The position numbers and the translations under genes were made by a program. Of a stretch of DNA of 64,000 nt, positions 22,936-34,384 are shown one piece after another. The notes beneath the pieces are model-generated. The model saw only the letters and a program-made list of their open reading frames with translations. It had not been told where the DNA came from and did no database searches. The first letter of the stretch is position 1; each line of letters begins with the position of its first letter. The DNA lies in NCBI GenBank assembly GCA_963576725.1, contig OY755246.1:73463467-73527466 (forward strand). Reading direction: 5' to 3'. Source of the DNA: Azorinus chamasolen. Lineage: Eukaryota; Mollusca; Bivalvia; Cardiida; Solecurtidae.

Positions 22936-23708
22936 CATCTTTAAAAGAATGGCCAGACTTCCGAAAGTGTTGGTATAAAATGATATAGTTTACGATTTCG
23001 ACACTGATATGCGTGCTCCCGAAATCGAGTCTTCAAAACACGTCCTGTTTGTCCTACGTACTGTATACCGCAACTAGGCGCGTTTCAAGTTAAAACATAA
23101 ATAACGTTAGTAGTAGTACAATCAACGTCTGAGTTTATCTTGACATTATATGTTCTGTCATTAAATGTTGATTTTATAGTGGAATTACAAGAAATGTTAC
23201 TACAACATATGCACCTCTTAGCAAAGAACTTTTGGATAATCGGATACACTCTTGTGTCTCTTGTATAAGGACCGTTTACAAATAGAAGAAACATTTTGGA
23301 TAACAGATTTTAAAGGTGAAAGTACAACTCTTGGTCCATTGAAAAACATTTATTAATCGAAAGAGATGGTATGTGAAAAGATGATGCCGACTGAAGATTA
23401 AGTTTTAAACGAACATATAGAGGTTAAAGGGAAGAGAAATAAGAAATAGTTTTGAGTACTTGTACGACACAGAGTGCATATTTATAGGTTTCAGTTCTAT
23501 TAGAGGTATTTTAACTTTATTCATATGGGAAAGTGATAGAGCACCTATATTGTGTTCATCAACACTTCAATACTTTAGTGTTGCTACCAAGTGCATCAAA
23601 TCGTTGGTGAAGGTGCATGACATACTTATGATGATGTAAGAGGCGAATGAGAGTGGTGTATGTTACTTGCAGATCCTGCAAGAGAATGATAACAACATCG
23701 ATTACGTT

Positions 23709-25082
23709 AACTGGACAAGTTATATTTGTTACTGCATACTGAGAGCCTATACAACATACGTACGAACTGTACTGACTTTTTAAAGTCTTTAACTCTTTAC
23801 CTCGTGACTTTTCATATAAAAAGTACTAACAGTATGGATATGGTAAGTCAAATTGTATATTTTATGTTACCAAATTTTCACGTTCAATTACCTGTCCAAT
23901 GGCTATACCGGTTTTGTATAGTAAATAACGTCATTTTACATCTTGTTGTACACAAATGACACACAAAAATATCGCAGAAAAGTCTAAATTTAGCGTGTAC
24001 ATGATGCCAGTGAATCATGTGAACATCGACTCAAATTTGTAAAGAAATTCTATTCTGATTTGAATCCATCGCTCTGTACAACAATAATGAGAAAACAGAA
24101 CTAAAATAAATACAAACAGCTGGTTACATACGTTATGTGATTCAAGCGCACGACCACTGTGACTTATGTTCTTGTATATTCTCCTCTCAAATCAGCCATC
24201 AATGCGACTCCGCCGCGGCTTGTTCCGTCGCCATAGTTTTACTTTCTTTGAGCGCAGACATCACGTGACGATCACGTTACAGTAACTCATTTAAATTTAG
24301 TTGACGATCCGTCCAACTACGGATGTCCATGATGAATCCCATTCATTGCTTTGAAATGAAACTTTTTTTATTCTGTTATTTGCTAATGTTTTCAACCATT
24401 TTGAACAACACTGCTAAAATGTATTAAGACTTTAATTAATACTTTAGAATAATTAGAGTAGTTATGTAGCAAACAGTGCTCCTTTCATAACAGTCGGATA
24501 AGACTATGCTCTGTTTGCCTAAGCTTGCATGTCTTAATAATAATGCAATTAGGGTTCGCGCTTCGTTTGAGATTACATCTTGTTATGATATTATAGCAAG
24601 GGCGGTTTAAAAGGCTAAGAAATGCAGATGCAAACAACTAAGAATCACAGGAGTAAATTACTCAGAAATTCTGATGTAAGCAATTAAGAAATACTGGAGT
24701 GAGTTAACAACTATATGAAATGCAGATATAAACAACTAATAATGAATAGATCTACATACAATTTGTCTTGTTTACTTCACCAACAATCCTGACAATTTAA
24801 CATTTTCCCTGACAGAGGCACCTTGTCACACCTTTTTGTGGACAGTGTAGACCCAGAGATGACTCGTGTAGGAGCCGTCGGATCAGTGTCTGCTCTGATT
24901 GCTTATAAAATTATAAACCGGTACATTAGTTTCTGACATTTGTAAAAATATCCATAACCATGATGATGCCATTCCCAATTTCAGCTATTCATATTCATAG
25001 TTTAATTGTTATCATAAATATTCATGAGGTGGAAGTATTAAATGACAACACAGGACACAGACAGTGTTATTTACTTTTTCAG
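23709..25082. other. Unassigned stretch upstream of the host gene
   Basis: No coding segment is supported. A GACCC-type foldback lies at about 24845-24895. The promoter and first exon of the downstream gene may be here, but nothing in the sequence fixes them. Confidence 0.4.
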
Positions 25083-25160
25083 ACAAATGTGTGCCATCAC
25101 CAGGAAGGGGACTACTTTGTGCGGTGTTTATTAACCTGATACTAGTGGCAGATGCTACAG
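25083..25160 (+). CDS. Candidate exon 1 of the IgGFc-binding-like gene: signal peptide
   Basis: A 78-bp exon candidate lies between TTACTTTTTCAG and the donor GTAAAA. In the frame that matches the later exons it encodes CVPSPGRG followed by the hydrophobic LLCAVFINLILVADA, a typical signal peptide ending in a small residue. Both boundaries are phase 1, like every other intron of this gene, and the codon created by joining to the next exon is GCT (Ala). No ATG lies in frame inside it, so the start would be in an earlier exon not identified. An ATG at 25087 exists but in another frame that soon stops. Confidence 0.45.
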
Positions 25161-25339
25161 GTAAAACCTTCAGCTGATTCTTGAGATTTTTAGATTTATA
25201 TACATCAGTTCATGTAAAATCAAATGGTGTATGTAATATTGGATTGTATTTGTAAATAAAACTAAACTATAAAACAAGTGGGCCATCATGGACCTGATAT
25301 CGTTCACCAGACAATCAAAAGAGAAGATTTTCAAAATGT

Positions 25340-26255
25340 TCACTATGTTTCTATAGAACACTGGCCACCTATGGGACGGGGCTTCATATAACTTTTGTAG
25401 AGGACTTCAAGATGATACCACGAGCGTATGTGCCAAATATGAAAGCTGAGAACCTTCCAGTTTCTGAGGAGAAGATTTTCAAAGTTGCCACAATATGTTT
25501 CAATATAAAACATGGCAAAAACTCCAAAACCTACCCCATCTTGGCTTACTGAGTCCCAATGAGTAATATGATACACTCCAGTTACATATGTGAGGTCATG
25601 TATGCTAAAATAGCCAGCAATACATGTATGCAAAAAATAGCAACTGGTCATAACTGTTTGAAACAGCAGGCGGTTATTGAAAACTGGGTACCCCAGGGAT
25701 GGGCCCAATTTTGACCCCAGGGGCATGATTTATATAACTTTTGTAAAAAATCTGAACACTATGTTATATAGACTTATTATGTGAGCTTAGAACCTTCCAG
25801 TTTCAGAGAAGATCTTCAAAGGTTTCACCATATGTTTCTTTTGAAAACTGGCCCATCCCTATAGTGGCCAATTTTGACCCCAAGGGGCAGAATTTATATA
25901 ACTTTTGAAGAGGACCTAAACATGATGCTATGTGCCAAATATGAAAGCTGTTAACCTTCCAATTTCAGAGGAGAATATTTTTAAAGTTTTCACTATATGT
26001 TTCTATAGAAAACAAGGCACAGTTGGGGCGGGGCCAATTTTAGCCCCAGGGCCATAATTTATATAACTTTTGTAGAGGGCCTACAGATGATGCTATGTGC
26101 CAAAGATGAAAGCTAAGAACCCTGTATATTCAGAGGAGAAGAATTTTAAAAGTTCAATGTGTTGACGACGGACGACGCATGACGGACGCCGACGGGTCGA
26201 CGGACATGAGGCAATCACAAAAGCTCACCTTGAGCACTTTGTGCTCTGGTGAGCT
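25340..26255. repeat. ~164-bp dispersed/tandem repeat, about five diverged units, with 3' hairpin
   Basis: Units share 'gaaaactggcc..cccc.ggggcggggccaatttt', TTTATATAACTTTTGTAGAG and GTGCCAAATATGAAAGCTGA. The array ends with ACGACGGACGACGCATGACG and a hairpin, AGCTCACC-t-TGAGCAC-TTT-GTGCTC-t-GGTGAGCT, then AAAAA. This is a widespread bivalve repeat type. Same family as 27618-27718 and 37010-38212. Confidence 0.85.
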
Positions 26256-27367
26256 AAAAATATGACATGAGTCATGCGTGAAATTAGGACCTGACACACG
26301 AAAGTCCAAAGCAATACCAAAAGAACAAATGAAGTGCACGCTCATACGCTCACACCACCTCAGCAAATGATGAGCGCTCATACACAACATTTGTTTGCAA
26401 ATAATTTCGCCTATATGGCAAAAAGTTTTAACCCTTTCAATGCGGGAAACGAGTTTAGTAGCAACTAGCGATTAGTGGATGAGCATGAGTGTTTGTCATT
26501 ACAAATCCACCAGCAGCCCTTTACTTGGTAAATAGTCGTGTAATAAAGGATACTTCAGATCTATAGCAAATACATGTAGAGTAAAGCCTGAAAAGACGGC
26601 TCCTACAACAACCTTCCCATCTAAATCACTCTGTTGTGTCTGTATCAGTTAATGATTTAAACGGTTTGCACTGAATGGACATATATATTAGATACTGACA
26701 AGCCATTCCACTTTGAAATTTCACAATTCATTGACTTCATCTGAATGACAATCATGAATTCAGTGAATAATATACAATATCATAACGATGAGAGTCTGGT
26801 AAATATGTCTGCTATAAAAATGGGGACTGCCTAGTATTTTATGAGAGTCTGGTAATTATATAAGTATGCTATAAATCTGGGGACTGCTTAGTATCCGATG
26901 AGAGTCTGGTAGTTATATAAGTCTGCTATAAAAATGGGGACTGCTTTGCAACCGATCAGTTACAATGTGCACTTAATTCCGATTCACTCAAGCCTTTAAG
27001 AACCTAATGTTCCCTTGTGTGAAACAGCTTGGATCCTGGTGAGACGCCGAGTTTCTCGGTGTCTCATCTGGATCCAAGCAATTTGCAAATTCCAGTTAGG
27101 CTGAGTTTAACAGGTTTATTTTTACAATGATTTCTTTCATCAGCATGGGCAAATGTATGGTAGTCTCTGCAACAGTTTGTATCCATATGAGACTGACAGT
27201 AAAATGATGTTTCATCATGATCTGTATGACACAATAGCACCATTCTGGGGAAAAACAAGAGTATACCTTCAGAATGTAATAGATTACATTTTAAAGGATT
27301 TTGTTAAAACGTGGGCGTCATTGATTCATTTACTAACTTCCACAAATCGTCCTACTTTCTGTTGAAG
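26256..27367. other. Intron sequence of the candidate gene, with a foldback and short repeats
   Basis: Three ~65-bp repeats (GAGAGTCTGGTA...TCTGCTATAAAAATGGGGAC) lie at about 26785-26945. A foldback GGATCCTGGTGAGACGCCGA / TCGGTGTCTCATCTGGATCC lies at 27031-27077. TTAACCCTTTCAATGCGGG at 26429 looks like one end of a TTAA-type MITE whose other end I cannot find. The open stretch 27145-27365 is not accepted as an exon. Confidence 0.45.
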
Positions 27368-27574
27368 CTGATTCAAGAAGACATCCACTGCCACACCTTC
27401 CCGATATGGAACATTATCTGAATGACGTCATCGTCCTTCCAAAAAACTACGACGCAATTGACGTACTGGTGATAGATCTTGAGACACGTGACACACTCGT
27501 CACGTGCAAAGTTAATGAGCAAAACAAATTTCGTCTGAGAGAAGGGAACTGCACCTTGCCGGAAGTTAAATCAG
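27368..27574 (+). CDS. Candidate exon 2 of the IgGFc-binding-like gene
   Basis: A 207-bp exon between CTTTCTGTTGAAG and the donor in TCAG|GTGATG, phase 1 at both ends. It encodes HPLPHLPDMEHYLNDVIVLP, then IDVLVIDLETRDTLVTCKV and NEQNKFRLREGNCTLPEVKS. Joining to exon 3 gives GGA (Gly), reading VKSGMVLECSKD without a break. Secreted-protein composition with two cysteines. The acceptor pyrimidine tract is modest, so the left boundary is less certain than the right. Immediately downstream lies a fragment of the ~164-bp repeat, which extends an open frame by chance. Confidence 0.55.
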
Positions 27575-27617
27575 GTGATGTTAAAACACGAATTTGTGGA
27601 ACAATGGTGTTGTTCAA

Positions 27618-27718
27618 CTTAGAAATTAACCTTCCAATTTCAGAGGAGAATATTTTTAAAGTTTTCACTATATGTTTCTTTAGAAAACAAGGCACCCTTG
27701 GGGCGGGGCCAATTTAGA
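27618..27718. repeat. Fragment of the ~164-bp repeat family
   Basis: AACCTTCCAATTTCAGAGGA through AAACAAGGCACCCTTGGGGC and GGGGCCAATTT match a unit at 25960-26035 closely. Confidence 0.85.
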
Positions 27719-29205
27719 AATGATCTTAATATATGAGACTTGTTTTAACCATTTACCTAATGGATATTCATTCAAAAACTAATGACATCATGAATATTTG
27801 TAAGCTGAAGTTTGGTATATGAAACCTTATTATACTGCAAAATAAAATCATCACTTCTGATTATTTAACTAGCAGTGTACGTGAGTCCATGTACCCCGTC
27901 AGCTGACAGGGTACATAGGAATTCTCCATGGCAGGCCCAACATATTTAGTCAGAAACAAAACGGCCGACTTTCGACTCGGCTAAACAGTAGCAAAAATCA
28001 TAATAGACAACTATTGAGACGTAAACAAAAAAAATGCAGAATTAAATTAAAAACACCATTGTGCCATCTATTATACCAAGAACGAGGATGTTGCCAGTAC
28101 GGCATTCTGCTGTTGTTAGGCTACCAGAAAAAATCCAGCAATATCAAATACACGTATTTAAGGTTTAATCTTAATTAAACTTTTGACAGTAGATCTAGAT
28201 CTATCCACGTTTTTCAATTATGTTTTTTAAATACAACAGCTGAAGTTTTCCAAGGCTGTAACGTTTCAAATGTTACTGTGTAAACATTAACTACGTGGTT
28301 TTAACTAAGAAGTTTATTAGGATTGCAGTCATTACGGTTAATGACCACGCAAATTAAAACACAAGTTTAAAACCATGCGGTGTGTAGCACTTACAATACA
28401 CACCACCTCGGAGACCCTCGGGTCAAAATAATGTATTGGGCCGCCTGTTTAGTGATTCAACATGCCAAAATGAATTTATATAAATTATCCAAACCGTGAA
28501 ACTTTGCAGTATGATAGATTCGTTATATAGTTCTTTCCAAGGGTACATGACGACTTATTCCCGGCTGGTAAAACCATGTAACCCTCGCCAAACGGCTCGG
28601 GCAACATAATAATCCCCAGCCAGGAATAGCTTGTCACTTTTTAATAGTCTGACATCGATTGCAGAATATACGAGCGAAATTGGTTTTGAATTTGATAGAA
28701 GGAAAGCGGCGTTTGTGTACGGCGAATAGGTGCATGTATTATGAAGACTGTACGGCAAATAACTTGTGAGGTGTACGGTGTATGGCACTATATTTTAATG
28801 CCCGAGATTGGACACAATGCACAAACAACAACAAAGCTGTTTGTTATACCTTTAATAAATGAATATTAAAAAAGTTATCTCAAAGGCAGCGATTAATTTT
28901 ATTAACACCCTTCTACATCGCGCTGTTGAACAATCATCAGAAATATTTTTCGGAACACAAATTTAAGTCCCAGATAAGCATACATTTTAACCAGAATTTC
29001 TTTAAACGACATCTCCATCTAAACTGCTGAATGGATTTTTACCAAATTTCACAGAGGTGATACACGAGCTAATATAGATTTAAATGAACAAATAATTTAA
29101 ATAACTTCTAATATTTCTACCGAATGACCCTCCATTATATAAATTACTCTGCTTCGTTGCATAAGTGGCCACAAGAGTTAAAATTATCAAATAATCTCTA
29201 AACTA
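27719..29205. other. Intron sequence without recognised features
   Basis: AT-rich, no exon or repeat boundary supported. Confidence 0.35.
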
Positions 29206-29570
29206 TGGAATGCGGGTCGGGACATGCCAATTGCCATTTGCTAAACTGCAATTTGCCAAATGAAAAATTTACGGACGTGTTCTTCTCGCGTACAGATATA
29301 CAGAAATTGGGTATATTATTGTTTTGATAAGGATACAAAACATATTGTAGAATGAAGCCCGCCGATCTGTCTAATCCTTGGATCCGCCAAACTCTTTTCA
29401 GAGAAAAGAAACTAGAATTAATGACAATATGGCAATTAGCAATTGGCATTTGGCAAATTAGCAATTGACATTTGGCAAAATAGCAACTGGCATTTGGCAA
29501 ACTGGCATTAAGCAGCTGACAAATTAGCAATTGGCATTTAGTAATTGGCATGGTCCGATCCGCATTCCAT
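29206..29570. mobile_element. MITE with ~45-bp imperfect terminal inverted repeats
   Basis: The left end is GGAATGCGGGTCGGGACATGCCAATTGCC. The right end, read backwards, is GGAATGCGGATCGGACCATGCCAATTACTAA. Inside, the phrases AATTGGCATTTGGCAAA and CAATTTGCCAAATG repeat five or more times in both directions. No transposase. Target duplication not visible. Confidence 0.7.
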
Positions 29571-29929
29571 GCGGTACCGACGAGGGTCTTACTTCTATAA
29601 AATCTCAGGACAATATCATTCATAAAGAACACAAAACATATTTACATATTTACTACATTTTACCAGAAACGTTATTCGCCGTACACCATAATAACTATCC
29701 GCCGTACACCGGTTCTTCGATTCTGCAGCTATTTCGTGAACATACAAATACAAGTTTCCTATGTTATCAAGCAATGCTGTCTTTTCCTCTGTACCAGAGA
29801 CGCATTTTACAGGTTAAATATTCCGATGGGCGAAATAAGTAAATTTCCATGGATACATGGGTCAGTTTTCTGTGTATATTTGTATTGTGCAGTTTAACCA
29901 TTTTCTGTGTCATTGATAGACGGTGAAAG

Positions 29930-29995
29930 AGAACGGACCCTGATCAGGCTGTTTCTATAGAAACCGTCTGATCTGGGTCTACTCTGTTTGCCAAC
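29930..29995. repeat. GACCC-type foldback
   Basis: AACGGACCCTGATCAGGCTG, TTTCTATAGAAA and CCGTCTGATCTGGGTC form an imperfect palindrome, followed by CTCTGTTTGC as in sister copies. Confidence 0.75.
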
Positions 29996-30493
29996 GCGCG
30001 TCAGAATGCGTTTTTATCAGGTAAAGGAAGCAGCTGGCTGTTTACTGCAAGCTGAAATCAGTAATGTCAGAATGTTAGCTTTCCAGTATTTAGCAAAAAC
30101 ATAACATTCCCCTTAACTAGCTACAGTAAAATCTCGATTATTCGATTTTTTGTATAGAAGAATTTCGGCTCTTTTAGGCAGGTGCCTGCTTAATGCATGG
30201 TGAAAGTATGACTTTCGCCATGCATTAAGCTACCACCCGTCTTAAAGATTTCAACTGACCGTTTGTATCATACACAGCGCCATGCACTATAGTACAGTGT
30301 TATAATCAAGTCTAGAAATACGAAATAACTCTCGCCAAAACCGCATTTTGCTTAGGATTTAAACCTTTTTCTCATCTTGGTTTAGAAAATCACAGAATGA
30401 TAAACAATCCAGATATTGATCTCTGATTGCATTCTTGTGTGATATTAAAGTGATTTGATATTCAAAATTGCTCGTTATCATATGTCACAGGAA

Positions 30494-30538
30494 TTTAGGA
30501 ATGGTCCTCGAGTGTTCTAAAGATGCGACAGTTCTTAT
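30494..30538 (+). repeat. 45-bp exact duplicate of the start of exon 3
   Basis: TTTAGGAATGGTCCTCGAGT through GATGCGACAGTTCTTAT is identical to 31493-31537, including the splice acceptor AG. The flanking sequence differs on both sides, so it is a truncated duplicate exon start. Confidence 0.9.
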
Positions 30539-31229
30539 CTTATCTTATGAGCTGTTGAAATTATTGGTACATATTTATGATCTATATTGTCATCCATAGT
30601 TTCTTTTTTCCCGTTCTGTCCCGTACTGTTGTTCCTAACTAGAAGTTTTCCTCGTCACTTCCCGCGACTACGCATGTCATGTGCACTTCACATATTACAA
30701 TTCGTCGCAGCTGACGCAGTTTGTGTTTCTTCTGAAACATTTATTAAGTGTGTCTTGCTTTTACGGGCATTTTGAATGCCGATATGCTTTGAACCCCGGA
30801 TTTATCAACTTTTCAAACAACCGGGTGACACATTCCCAAGCACGAAATGACAGCATGCAACATGTCTTTTGCACGTGTTTACGGTTGATGACTTTCAGAC
30901 TATTTAACATTTTGTTTAGTCGCTGATGTACTAGAGAAAACTGAACTATTCTAGTCGAAATAAATCAGTTTTCATAATGCTTCATGAAGAATAGTGAATA
31001 CATCAAGTATGTAGTCAAAATGCCATCAAGTATAATTAATATACATGTAGTCATTAATTGCCATCGGGAAATAAAGGGCTCTGGAACAATTCTAAATATT
31101 GCAATACGTGTAGACCCAACTAGTCATTGAAACTTGATGTCTGATCAGGAAATCACTGTTTGCAACTGCGATGGAAATAATGATTTCGTTTCTGACGATT
31201 GTCAAACAATGTAGACCCCAATAAGACGT

Positions 31230-31445
31230 CGTATGGCACTGTATTCAAGATGTACGTTTAACCGCTGTATTCAAGATGTACGTTTAACCACTGTATCCAA
31301 GATGTACGTTTAACCACTGTACGTTTAACCACTGTATCCAAGATGTACGTTTAACCGCTGGTCAAGTGTACTGTATTCAAGATGTATGTTTAACCGCTGT
31401 CAAGTGTACAGTATTCAAGATGTACTATTAACCGCTGCCAAGTGT
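31230..31445. repeat. Minisatellite next to exon 3
   Basis: About seven units of CAAGATGTACGTTTAACC(A/G)CTGTA, with variants adding TCAAGTGTAC, end about 50 bp before the splice acceptor of exon 3. Confidence 0.85.
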
Positions 31446-31497
31446 ACTTTTTCATCTGCCATTTTACAACATTCTTGATATATTTTGTTAATTTTAG

Positions 31498-32043
31498 GAA
31501 TGGTCCTCGAGTGTTCTAAAGATGCGACAGTTCTTATATACTTCGGGAAATACTCATTACTTCTACCAGTAATTGAGGAGCTCGGGAAGGAGTATTTCTT
31601 GATTACCAGCATATCTGATGAAAGGAGAAATACTCTCTCAAACGTATTTATATACCCATCGACAGCGAATACGTCTGTACAAATCTGCTTTAATCAAGCT
31701 GGCAAGACTGGTGGTCAAATAAACAAATTTCCGCCAACGTCGCAAAATGTCCCAGGGCCACAAAACTGTTCCTACATAACGCTTTTAAACTATGAAGGAT
31801 TGGTACTAAATGACACAGAATCATCGCAGGAAACGGAGATACGTGCTAATTCACCCTTTGGCATTCTCCAATGGTATCGGGATAATGCATCCAGCGATGT
31901 CAGAAATGGACTCGAATCCAATGACCAGCAGGGCCAATTTTTGTCAATCATCTGGCGTAGATATCTCCCTGTGAATGCTTGGGGTAAAACCTTTGTATAT
32001 CCCCCGACAGACAACAATCAAATTCCCGAGTTCCAGTTGATTT
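31498..32043 (+). CDS. Exon 3 of the host gene: IgGFc-binding-like domain, first part
   Basis: A 546-bp exon between TTTTGTTAATTTTAG and the strong donor GTGAGT, phase 1 at both ends. It encodes GMVLECSKDATVLIYF, LLLPVIEELGKEYFLITS, a run with SNVFIYPSTANTSVQICF, and ends with LPVNAWGKTFVYPPTDN and FQLI. The pattern LLLP..ELG.EY....S followed by I.PS.NT.V.I and LPV..WGK.F is that of the IgGFc-binding N-terminal domain, common in mollusc extracellular proteins. Several N-x-S/T sites suit an extracellular location. The domain assignment rests on motif recognition, not a search. Confidence 0.75.
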
Positions 32044-32421
32044 GTGAGTAGTTTTGAACATTGTTATTTCTGAAAAGTCGAGAAAACATGTCTCCATTCT
32101 CCACCCGATAAATGGTAAAATTAAAGGTGTTTAGTGTGTAACCTTTGAATCATTAATTTTCCGGGGAAAATTGGCAGGGAATGCATAAAAGTGAAATTTA
32201 AAGAACTTAAATTGTAATTTTTGTAAATTTCATTTAGAAATATATTGTACTGAACTAAATGTTCCTCCCAGGATCTTATGAATTAATTAAAAAAATTACA
32301 TTAACTGCATAATTAGTTGACATGGCAATCTAAAGGAAAACATTGACAATATTTTTATCTGAAAACGCCGAGCAGAACTCAATATAATTTGGTAGAAATG
32401 ATCCTCTGCGAAGATTATTAA

Positions 32422-32622
32422 TCCTTTCGCTGCCAAACTCTGTCGTCTGCTAACTTTGTCGTCTGCTACAAATTTTCATTCTTTTGATTTTCTTCATTTT
32501 TGTTTCAAACAGTTTGTAACAAACAGTTTGAATCCTGATGAGACGCCGAGTTACTCGGCGTCTCATCTCGATCCAAACTGTTTGCATAGGTAATCGCAGA
32601 TCCGGCATTGGCAGCGAAAGGG
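32422..32622. mobile_element. piggyBac-type MITE with TTAA duplication, inside the last intron
   Basis: It is bounded by TTAA at 32418-32421 and 32623-32626, with inverted ends (T/C)CCTTTCGCTGCCAA and TTGGCAGCGAAAGGG. It contains a foldback around AGACGCCGAGTTACTCGGCGTCT (two halves, 32537-32567) and a direct repeat of AACTTTGTCGTCTGCTA type. 201 bp, no coding. Confidence 0.8.
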
Positions 32623-32906
32623 TTAATGTCATTAGTTCATTAAAACACCTGGCTACAAGGGGCGGGGCTAATTGTCCTTATATTACAATAGTGGAAATAT
32701 GAAACCACTGGAGATATTTCAATATCATTTAGTAAGCTAACAGTGCTACAATTATTGTAATTCCTGAAAAACGATGTCTTCAACGCGATACTTTTGTTGC
32801 TACATGTATACTTAACGTAAATAGACAACTTTTCGTATGTGCACATTTATCAGATGAGCGAGGCTTGGTCACGGACCTCTTGTTTTATATTTCATTTCTT
32901 TTTCAG

Positions 32907-34384
32907 CCGACAACAACAGTTGCAGTATATTTATCTCAAGTGAGGGTGATAATAAAACCGAAATATTGAATGGAACGTTTACATTTACCATAGGGTCAGG
33001 TGGCTGGGTTTATATCAACTCCACATGTCGTGTAATACTGAGATACAGACACGAGTCCGTAGGCGAGCGCCACAGGAGTATCTGGCACACATTGACTCCT
33101 CTTGATGTATTTCATGCTCAAATAGATCCTAAGCACCAGCGTCATACTTACCAGTGGTTATATGCTATAGGATTATCTTCACTTGATATTATTTACATAA
33201 AAAACCCAAATGAAACAATACATCTCATAGCTGATACAGACATTGTTTTACCGCTGAATATTTCGGAAACATGTATCTTTGGAACCATATATTCACTTAC
33301 ACGGTATGGACACCTACACGGATTGTACAAACTATACTTTGACACAGAAAGCATAGTTATGTTGCGATATAATTCTGCTGAAACGATGGCCTTTGTCCTG
33401 TCGCCACAATCTAATATTTCGGAATCCATATCAGTTATTTCTCCCAAGGATGTTGCAAGGAATCCAAACATTCCCTATCGAAAAAAAGACTTTAATACAA
33501 GTGAACCATTGCCGCATTCAGTCATCAAAAGTCTTGGTTCTGATGACAACTTCCAAATGATTTCTCCAAATGACACAGAGTTTCACTTTTTCAGCGTAAG
33601 CAATTCTTCAGATCAACGCAACAGTACTAGTATGAAACGAAACACGACTAGCACACTGGAATCAACAAAGCAACATGAGGATAAAAACGTGCTTACGTAT
33701 ACCAACAATACAGCTGTACCACAGTTAGACAAGCAAACAGATAAAATGAAAAAAGATGATTTACTAGTTAATGCAACTTATAGTGGTCAAATCGGATCAT
33801 TCACAGAAAGTCTAAGCACACTTTCGTCTGAAACAGTAGATGAAACAATACATGTTGGCAATAAAACAAATAATGTACAGACGTTTGGTAACTCAAGTGA
33901 GTCAAATGCCAATCTTTCTGAGGTGCAGCAAACTGGAAATACAGCTACAGAAACTGCCAACCTGAATAGCCTTTTCACAAAGATAAATATATCGAATGTG
34001 GAACCCACTACTTTGACTGAAACAAGAAAGACGGAAACATCAATTCATGGAAAATACTCAGACTATGCCCCCGGTGACAAATTTAGAGCTGTTGTAGATA
34101 TTGTAGAATCATATAGTGATCATGACGACTTTGCAAAGTCGCATATTACTAACACGGTTACAAAACATTCCAACGTAAACCCTCCATACCTTCACAAAGC
34201 CGACACAAATGGCCATTATTTTGAGCTGACCAATGATAAAAGTCTTATGGCAATTATCATCAGCCTTTGCACTGCCTTGTTAGCCGTGGTGGCAATTATC
34301 TTCATATTCTTTTTAATTGAATTTTTCTCGAGGAGGCGACAAATACGAAAAACTAGAATACGGCCGTTTGTTTCCTATTATTGA
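32907..34384 (+). CDS. Last exon of the host gene: end of IgGFc-binding-like domain, Ser/Thr-rich stalk, transmembrane helix
   Basis: The exon starts after the good acceptor TTTCTTTTTCAG in phase 1 and runs open to TGA at 34382-34384. Its first ~170 residues (FTFTIGSGGWVYINSTCRV, IWHTLTPLDVFHAQIDP, YQWLYAIGLSSLDIIYI) complete the extracellular domain. About 240 residues rich in Ser, Thr and Asn with many N-x-S/T sites follow, a glycosylated stalk. Then comes one membrane helix, LMAIIISLCTALLAVVAIIF and on to IEFF, and a short basic tail with SRRRQIRKTRIRPFVSYY. The product is thus a type I membrane protein facing outward. Ligand and function cannot be told. A possible AATAAA lies at about 35048. 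Confidence 0.8.

Larger units (their letters stand above)
20452..23708 (-). pseudogene. Naiad copy N4 (Penelope-like), rearranged
   Basis: The order on the minus strand is leader (23708-23530, like 10047-9844 of N3), endonuclease part (GIY-YIG core, TGA at 23085-23087), a gap filled by hairpin element H2, RT part with YLDD, and 3' UTR with pseudo-LTR (20715-20452). About 1 kb of coding, including the linker, is replaced by H2. A pseudo-LTR-like unit sits inside the RT at 21261-21481. It keeps the third TGA (22481-22483). The SECIS-like hairpin has lost its 3' arm. It retains the DVIYKLRK segment missing from N3. Confidence 0.85.

Noticed and set aside
27145..27365. Open stretch after TTTCTTTCATCAG as an extra exon of the host gene
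   Set aside because: The open frame needs a phase-0 join, while the flanking candidate exons are all phase 1. No convincing donor, and the other exons join in frame without it.
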